Shown here: piece after piece, positions 19,801 through 25,968 of the stretch
Position numbering within the stretch: position 1 is the stretch's first letter
Layout of the letters: each line of letters starts with the position of its first letter
NCBI GenBank assembly: GCA_013306675.1
Contig: JABLUY010000368.1
Location: 1-25,968 of the forward strand
DNA: 25,968 nucleotides
From: Thraustochytrium sp. TN22
Taxonomy: Eukaryota; Sar; Bigyra; Thraustochytrida; Thraustochytriidae
Reading direction: 5' to 3'
Notes under the pieces: model-generated
What the model was told of the DNA's origin: nothing
Seen by the model: only the letters and a program-made list of their open reading frames with translations
Database searches by the model: none
Program-made: the position numbers and the translations under genes

Positions 19801-22800
19801 CGGTGGCGGCGGCGCCCATGGCGGCCTGGGTGAAGGCGAACGTGCGGTACAGCCTGGTGCTGGACAAGATTAAACCGCTCGAGGAGGAGCTTGAGGAGGC
19901 ATCGCAGGCGTTGGAGGCTGCCCAGAAGCGCATGAAGGACTGCGAGGAGGAGCTGGAGGAGATCGATGTCCGTGTCAAGGAGCTGCAGGACAACTTCAAG
20001 CGCACAACCAAGGAGGCCGCGCAGCTGGACGCCAAGCTGCAGGACACCGAGGAGGTGCTGGCCAAGGCGCAGACGTTGCTGGACAAACTGGGTGGCGAGA
20101 AGGAGCGCTGGGCCGACCAGGCCGCCGTCCTGCAGCGCGCCACCGGCACGCTGCCGCTGCGCATTCTGCTGGCTGCCGCCTTCGTCACCTACCTGGGCAA
20201 GGAGCCGGAGCAGAAGCGCCGCGCGATGCTGGACCAGTGGACGCGTCTCGTCAACACACACCAGGCGGAACGTCGTGACAACGATGAGGATGAGGATGAC
20301 GAGTTGAAGTCGCCGGACCGCGGTCACCACCAGCGACGGTCGCATCGCCAGCATCAGGCGCTGGAGGCCTTCGAGGTGCTTGAAGTGCTGAGTTCTGAGT
20401 CGGAGATGCTCGTATGGAAGGCGCAACAGGGTCTACCGGGGGATCAGCTGAGCATGGAGAACGCGGCGCTCATTGTGAACAACGCGCGCACTCGGTGCCC
20501 GTTCGTGGTCGACCCGGCGAGCGCCGCGGCAGGCTGGCTGCGCAAGTACCTGGGCAGCTGCGAGGGCGTTCCATTCGAACTGGTGGCTGCGCAGGACGCC
20601 CGCTTTGTGAACCAGGTGGAGCTTGCAGTGCGGTTCGGCAAGACCCTCGTCGTGCTGGAGGCGGACGGTGTGGACCCCATGCTTGTGCCTTTGATTCGGC
20701 GCGATCTGCGTCGCCAGGGCCCACGCTGGGTCGTGCAGATTGGCGAAAAGACGCTGGACTACAACGAGGGCTTCCGACTGATGCTGGTGACGCGCAACCC
20801 GCAGCCGTTGCTGCGGCCGGACATGGCGGCCTTGGTGAACGAGGTGAACTTCACGGTGACGAGGTCCGGCCTGGAGGGCCAGCTGCTTGGCGTTACGGTG
20901 CAGCACGAGCAGCCGGAGCTGGAGGAGCGCAAGTCCGAGGTGCTGCGCGAGGAGGAAGATCTCAAGGTGCAGCTGTCGGACCTGGAGCGCGAGCTGCTAG
21001 ACACGCTGGCGGCCAGCGAGGGCAACCTCTTGGAGAATCAGACCTTGCTGGACACGCTCACCAAGACCAAGGAGAAGAGCGCTCACCTGTCGACGAGCCT
21101 GGAGGCATCGGCGCGCGTTTCGGAGCAGCTCGACGCGGAGCGCGACCAGTATCGCGCCTTCGCGCAGGCCGGGTCGGCCGTGTACTTTTCGCTCGAGGCG
21201 CTCGTGCATGTGAACCACATGTACCAGTTCTCGCTGCGATCGTTCGTGGACCTATTCCGCGATACGCTGGCCAGCGCGGCGCGCGACGAGGACGGGCCGG
21301 TGGAGGCGCGCATGGAGAAGCTCGTGGCGGCGCTCGAGAAGCGCGTCCTGGAGGTGTGCTCTCGCGCGCTCTTCAAAGCGGATCGCCTCATGTTCGCCAT
21401 GCACCTCGTGCACCAGCTGCGCCCGCACCTCTTCCAGCGCGGCGAGTGGGCCGCCTTCGTGGGCGAGGCGTCTTCCTCCTCCTCCTCCTCGGAGGCCTCC
21501 GCTGCGGACGACGAAGGCAAAAAGCACGGGGACGGCGAGGACGAAGCCAAGGGCGGCGAGAGGGGCGGCCTTCCGAGCTGGGTGGCGGCGGACCGCGCCG
21601 CGGACTATGGCCATTTGCGCACTGCGCTGCCCCGGCTCACGCTAGATCTGAGCTCGGACGCCTGGGCGCGGTGGGGCCGTCACGCCGAGTGCGAGCGCGT
21701 GGTGCCGGCCGAAGCGCGGCTCACGGGCTTCCAAAAGGTCTTGGTGACGCAGGCACTGCGGCCGGACCGCCTGGAGGCCGCCATGTCGGGCTTCTGCTGC
21801 GACGCTCTGGACGTGGAGTCGCTCGCGTTTGCTCCAGCGTCCATTGCGCAGCTGGCCGCTGTGGCCAAGAGCCGGCCGCGGCCGCTCCTGCTCATTGCTA
21901 CGGCTGGTGCGGACCCGAGCAAAGAACTTGAGGAGTACGCCCGCGAACAGGTGGGCGCCGAGCGATACCATGAGCTGGCCATGGGCGGCGGCCAAGCGGA
22001 GGACGCCCTGGCGCTGGTGCGCGAGGCGGCGCGCGAGGGTTACTGGGTCTGCCTCAAGAACCTGCACCTCGTGTCGTCGTGGATCCCGCGGCTCGAGAAG
22101 GCGTTCAACGCGCTCGAGTCGCCGCACGACGACTTTCGGCTCTGGCTCACGACCGAGGAGACACGTGAGTTCGCGCCCATCCTCCTGCAACAGAGCATCA
22201 AAGCGACCTTTGAGGCGCCGCCGGGCATCAAGAAGAACCTGCAGCGCACGTACGCGTCCTGGGCCGGGTCGCCGCAGCTCTCCTCGGGGGGCGATGTGCA
22301 GGCGCGGCTCATGTTCTTGCTGGCGTGGATGCACGCGCTGCTGCAGGAGCGGCGCACGTACATCCCGCAGGGCTGGACGAAGTTCTACGAGTTCTCCCTA
22401 GGCGATCTGCGGTCCGGCGTCGGCGTGGTGGCGCTTGCAGCCCAGGAGGCCGAGGTGGACTGGGCATACATTCGCGGGCTCATGGAGAACGCTGTGTATG
22501 GCGGGCGCATTGACAACCCCTTCGACCTGCGCGTGCTCCGCGCGTACTTGGAGGAGTACTTTTGCGAAGAGAAGCTGCGCGGCGACCGCCTCACGGATGA
22601 GTTGACCATTCCAGAGCCGGACGAGGTGGACGAGTGGATTGCGCGGCTCGACGATGCGGACGCTCCGGCGCTCTTTGGCCTGCCGCCCAACGTGGAGCGC
22701 TCAGTGCTGCGCACGCGCGCTCAGGCCACGGTGGCGGCGCTCAAGTCGCTCGCGGCGCACGCCGGCGCGGCGGCCAGCTTCGACCGCGCGCTATGGCGGC

Positions 22801-23564
22801 AGAAACTGGAGCCTCTCATTGAGGCGTGGCGGTCGAGCATCGGCAAGGGGGGCGGCGCCTCGCGCAGGCACGAGGCCGAGGACAGCGAGGAGGAGGAGGA
22901 CCCTGTGGACGCCTTTGTGCGCCTCGAAACGGCGCGTGCCGACGCTATCGTGGAAAAAATCAACGTGGCGCTGCGCAATTTGGCGGCCGTACTTCATGGC
23001 ACGGGTCTGTTGACGCCACAGATCCAGGCGCATGCCAGCGCGCTCTTGCAGCAACGTCTTCCCGCGGACTGGGAGGCACTCTGGGAGGACGGGCCCGTGG
23101 CACCGCGGCGCTGGCTGGCGGCCGTCGCCCGCCGGCACGCGGCGATCCACGCCTTCGACGCTGGCCACTCCGTGGACCTCGCGGACCTCTTCAACCCGGC
23201 AACCTTCCTCAAGGCGCTCCAGCAGCGCGCCGCGCGCCGCCTCGGCGTGTCCATGGACAGTTTGCGCATGAGGTCGTCCTTTGCGGAGACTGGGTCTGCG
23301 GACGTGGCCATCACCAACTTATGCCTGCAGGGCGCGGTGCTCGACGCCCGTAACCGTCTCGACGACCCGGCGCCGGACGCTGCGGAGATCGTCCCGGCGC
23401 CGACCTGCTTCGTGAGCTTCGCCGAGGGCGAGGACGAAGGACACGATGGTGGCTTGTTGCTGCCCCTGTACACGACGTTGACACGCGAGACGCTTCTCTT
23501 GGAGCTGCGCGTTGAGACGGGCCGCATTACAAGCGGCGCCGCTTTCTTTTTGCAGCAGGACTGA
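10863..23564 (+). CDS. DYNC2H1: Cytoplasmic dynein 2 heavy chain (IFT retrograde motor)
   Basis: 4,233 residues in one open frame, close to the ~4,300 of other dynein-2 heavy chains. It is the motor that returns IFT trains from the ciliary tip. After the tail and linker come six AAA modules. AAA1 has P-loop GPAGTGKT at residue 1635, [12 protein letters not shown] and [13 protein letters not shown]. AAA2 has GPSGCGKT at 1935 and [20 protein letters not shown]. AAA3 has GPPGCGKT at 2233 and [14 protein letters not shown]. AAA4 has GRSGVGRRT at 2564, with Arg in place of the P-loop Lys. The stalk is about 2786-2900 and 2995-3085, with the microtubule-binding domain between. AAA5, AAA6 and the C-terminal domain end in AAFFLQQD. 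Dynein-2 rather than dynein-1 or axonemal type is shown by [17 protein letters not shown], the Arg-type AAA4 loop, and [20 protein letters not shown] after the stalk. Acidic or Ser-rich insertions lie near 305-336, 3135-3170, 3535-3570 and 3996-4018. The frame opens 281 codons further upstream, but that part is low-complexity GC repeat. Confidence 0.96.
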   Translation: [4233 protein letters not shown]

Positions 23565-23686
23565 TGAGGCTTCTTGCTTACTTATCTACACACATACATG
23601 CAGTTGACACTCTCTACTTGATACTTGATTGGTTTGCGCAGGTCTGGACGGACGATCCTTTTCCTCTCTCCTCTCTTCGCGCCTGG

Positions 23687-23725
<39 letters not shown>

Positions 23726-23913
23726 ATTCTCTCTCTCTCGGATAGACTCCATGTCTGTCAAGTGAAGAGAGAGAGAGGGAGACAGAGAGGGAGACAGAGC
23801 TGAGGGAAAGAGAGAACACACTGAGATCTCAACCTTGATCTCCAACGAAGCCGAAAAGGGCTCGCACGGGCTCCAGTGGACTGATGTGGAGGCGCACGGG
23901 CTCGAAGCCTTGC
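23565..23913. other. Convergent 3' spacer with (TC)n and (GA)n tracts
   Basis: The 349-bp gap between two convergent stop codons is less GC-rich than the genes. About 23690-23742 is a (TC)n tract, and about 23766-23815 is a (GA)n tract with GGGAGACAGA units. The two tracts are complementary and separated by about 25 bp, so RNA from either strand could fold into a long hairpin. This may help end transcription from both sides; that role is inference. No gene is seen. Confidence 0.7.
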
Positions 23914-25767
23914 TCAAGAAGGCTCACTGAGAAGATGAAAAGAGAGGATGAAGAGCAGCGAGATGGCACTCCAGAGCAGCACAAAGATGAGGACTGCGCG
24001 AGACTGAAAGGGGCTGCGGTACGGATTGGAGTCCCGGATGCTTGGGTCGATGCCAGCGACCTGCTTGCGGGCGAGGTAGACGAGTGCGGCGGGGAAGAGG
24101 AACTCGAGCGCGAGTCCGGCGTAGCTGCCTGTGAATTCGACAATGAGACTGACGTCATGCACGAAGAAGGCGATGATGATGGGCGGTACGGCAACAACGA
24201 GCGAGTGCACGAGGCGGCGGCCTTCGGAGACGGCATGCGGAATGCCAAAGAAGCGCAGAGCCGCGGCGTCGAACCATGGCGCGAGGTTGTTGCGCGTGGT
24301 GATGGCGATGAGCGGGTAGTTTGTGAAGCAGACGAAGACCGGGAGGAGCGTGAGGAAATCGCCAAAGAACGGATTGGTGCCGGAGCTGAAGTTGAGGATG
24401 TAGATGCCCTGGATGGCGCAGGATCGTGCGTCGGGGAACTCGTCGCAGATCATGTCCCGGTACGAGGCGAAGGCGAAGAAGGCGGTGACGCACAGGACGA
24501 GATAGGTGAGGAAGATGGCGAGATAGTCGGCGGCGAGGATGCGCATGATGGACTGACGCGCGGCCGGTTCAATGGGGAAGATGATGGAGGGCAGAGAGTG
24601 GTGGCACATGAAGGAGTAGGTGGCAGCGCCAAAGAGCTTGGGCAGAGCGAGCGGGTGTGCGCGCGGGAGCTCAAGGTCCGGCTCGTCGCTCTGGCCGCGG
24701 CCCGAAGCCAGGTGCCGCTGGTACCGAATGGCGGCAAGCGCGATCATGGATATGAGTGCGATGTTGCGGTAGGTGCAGGTGAAGATCTGCAGGTGTTTTG
24801 TCTTTTGGAAGTTGAGGCAGGACAGCGGCACGACGACAAAGGCGAAGAGGGCGAGCCAGGCCGAGTAGGCGAGCTCGCGGTCGGTGGGAAGCGTCACGTC
24901 AAGTCCGGGCAGCGTGAAGGTGTCGCCGTCACCGGGGAAAAAGGAGATCAGTGTGGTGGGTGTGGCGGACGCGTAGATGGCAAGGTCGCCGTACAGGTAG
25001 ACAGCGGTGACAGCTACGAGCCCTCGGTAGCCGCGCTCGCCCATGAAAATCTTGGCCATGTCGCCGAGCTCAAAGCGGTCGCGCAGCTCAAAGGGCGCGT
25101 CGCGTAGGAGGCGTTTCTCGGCGGACATGTCGTCGCCGTCGTCTGGGTCGTCCTCGTCGTCCGTGTTTGCGTCAGCGTCCGCGCCGCGCAAAGGGATGCC
25201 TTCGGCGCTGTCTTCGCGACGCAGTGAGCTGTGAAGGCGGTCGCGGAGGCGCGCTGGCGGCGCCTGCGCCGCTGCGACGCCTCCTCCTGACGATGCACCT
25301 GCGGCAGCTGCTGCTGTCAAGATGGACGTAGACGTCGACGTGGATGTTGATAGTGCTGGTGTTGTTGATGATGATGGCGATGATGATGATGATGATGATG
25401 ATGTAGTAAGCGCTGCTTCGCCGGGGAAGGCTGCGGCTCCGGCAAAGGACGCGGGTGGCGAGGTATGCGGCTTGGCGGCCACGAGCTCATATTGCCTGCT
25501 GCGCTTGCGGAGGCCGAGAAAGCGCACGGCGTTGGCGAGCGACATGGCCTCGACCACATAGGTGGCCGTAACGAAGGACACACTGCCCAGCACGGCCATG
25601 AAGGCGGTGCCCAGCATATAGCCGGCGCCGTAGAAGACCGACGGCAGCGTGAGCGCGCCGAAGCCGACCACGAGGTTGAAGACGTACACGAAGGCCATGG
25701 CTCCCGAGTACTGCGCGGCCTCGCCGGCCTCGCCGCCGCCGCCGCCGCCTGCGCGCCCGCCGCCCAT
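23914..25767 (-). CDS. TMEM104: TMEM104 homolog, amino-acid/auxin-permease-type membrane protein
   Basis: 617 residues with about ten to eleven membrane segments. It belongs to the TMEM104 branch of the SLC38-like amino acid transporter fold; the substrate of TMEM104 is not established. Matching landmarks are VYVFNLVVGFGALTLP at 27 (first helix with the unwound Gly motif), FVTATYVVEAMSLANA at 65, FELGDMAKIF at 232, VYLYGDLAIYASATP at 256, QKTKHLQIFT at 321, YSFMCHHSLPSIIFPI at 384, LPVFVCFTNYPLIAITTRNN at 475, VPPIIIAFFVHD at 527, SYAGLALEFLFPA at 548 and NPYRSPF at 581. A long cytosolic-type loop (about 90-225) carries a Ser/Thr run made by a (GAT)n tract and a DDEDDPDDGDD acidic stretch; the homologs have an acidic loop here too. 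The Met at 25767 follows the pentamer-repeat region; Met24 would also keep all membrane segments. Confidence 0.93.
   Translation of the reverse strand: MGGGRAGGGGGGEAGEAAQYSGAMAFVYVFNLVVGFGALTLPSVFYGAGYMLGTAFMAVLGSVSFVTATYVVEAMSLANAVRFLGLRKRSRQYELVAAKPHTSPPASFAGAAAFPGEAALTTSSSSSSSSPSSSTTPALSTSTSTSTSILTAAAAAGASSGGGVAAAQAPPARLRDRLHSSLRREDSAEGIPLRGADADANTDDEDDPDDGDDMSAEKRLLRDAPFELRDRFELGDMAKIFMGERGYRGLVAVTAVYLYGDLAIYASATPTTLISFFPGDGDTFTLPGLDVTLPTDRELAYSAWLALFAFVVVPLSCLNFQKTKHLQIFTCTYRNIALISMIALAAIRYQRHLASGRGQSDEPDLELPRAHPLALPKLFGAATYSFMCHHSLPSIIFPIEPAARQSIMRILAADYLAIFLTYLVLCVTAFFAFASYRDMICDEFPDARSCAIQGIYILNFSSGTNPFFGDFLTLLPVFVCFTNYPLIAITTRNNLAPWFDAAALRFFGIPHAVSEGRRLVHSLVVAVPPIIIAFFVHDVSLIVEFTGSYAGLALEFLFPAALVYLARKQVAGIDPSIRDSNPYRSPFQSRAVLIFVLLWSAISLLFILSFHLLSEPS
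25368..25402 (-). repeat. (GAT)n trinucleotide run inside the TMEM104 loop
   Basis: A nearly pure GAT run on the plus strand codes for the Ser run in the TMEM104 loop after the second membrane segment. It is in frame and likely variable in length between individuals. Confidence 0.85.
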
Positions 25768-25913
25768 GCTGGCCCTGGCGGTTGGCCCTCCCGGCTCGCC
25801 TCGGATCGGCTTGGCGGTCTGGATGGATGGATGCTTGGATGGATGGATGGATGTCTTCCCTCGCCTTGCCTCGCCTCGCGCCGCGCCGCGCGCAGAGGCG
25901 GCAGACCCCGACC

Positions 25914-25968
<55 letters not shown>
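25768..25968. promoter_or_regulatory. TMEM104 upstream region with (GGAT)n, GCGCC pentamers and terminal (GGGCGC)n
   Basis: Upstream of the minus-strand TMEM104 gene are a (GGAT)n tract at about 25819-25852, a short GCGCC pentamer repeat at about 25875-25892, and then (GGGCGC)n from about 25915 to the last base. The terminal repeat is in the same strand sense as the one at the left end. The promoter of TMEM104 must lie here or beyond the window. Confidence 0.65.

Noticed and set aside
20414-21931. 505-codon plus-strand frame overlapping the dynein gene
   Set aside because: It is a shifted frame of the dynein AAA5-AAA6 coding region, Gly/Arg/Ala-rich and without family motifs.

Overview
The window is nuclear DNA of a GC-rich eukaryote with cilia or flagella. 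It holds two spliceosomal introns with GT-AG ends, a cytoplasmic dynein-2 heavy chain (the retrograde motor of intraflagellar transport), a TRAPP vesicle-tethering subunit and a TMEM104-type transporter. Coding third positions are mostly G or C, and long open shadow frames on the opposite strand follow from that. The gene set and GC-rich style suggest a unicellular flagellate, perhaps an alga such as a haptophyte or stramenopile, but the sequence does not fix the lineage.

Layout, left to right, strictly alternating in strand: (GGGCGC)n repeat; TRAPPC5 (+, two exons, 74-710); a very large repeat protein (-, 728-8338); a TRIC-like membrane protein (+, 8871-9752); a small Gly/Pro/Tyr-rich protein with a Lys-Phe-Gly tail (-, two exons, 9834-10446); DYNC2H1 (+, 10863-23564, no intron needed); TMEM104 homolog (-, 23914-25767); (GGGCGC)n repeat again. 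The genes form three convergent pairs with gaps of 17, 81 and 349 bp, separated by two divergent promoter spacers of 532 and 416 bp. The window starts and stops inside the same hexanucleotide repeat, so its ends are probably assembly breaks.

The known genes belong to separate housekeeping roles (ER/Golgi trafficking, ciliary transport, membrane transport), and the order suggests compact packing rather than a pathway cluster. The most novel element is the roughly 2,536-residue protein. It has nine copies of a ~55-residue SAM-like module, separated by Ser/Lys/Arg linkers made of short tandem repeats. It also has two divergent copies of a ~200-residue helical domain and ends in an Arg/Ser-rich then acidic tail. 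I do not recognise this architecture.

Other points of interest are a (GGCGC)n tract just upstream of most start codons, two introns of identical length with the same layout, and overlapping or near-overlapping 3' ends.
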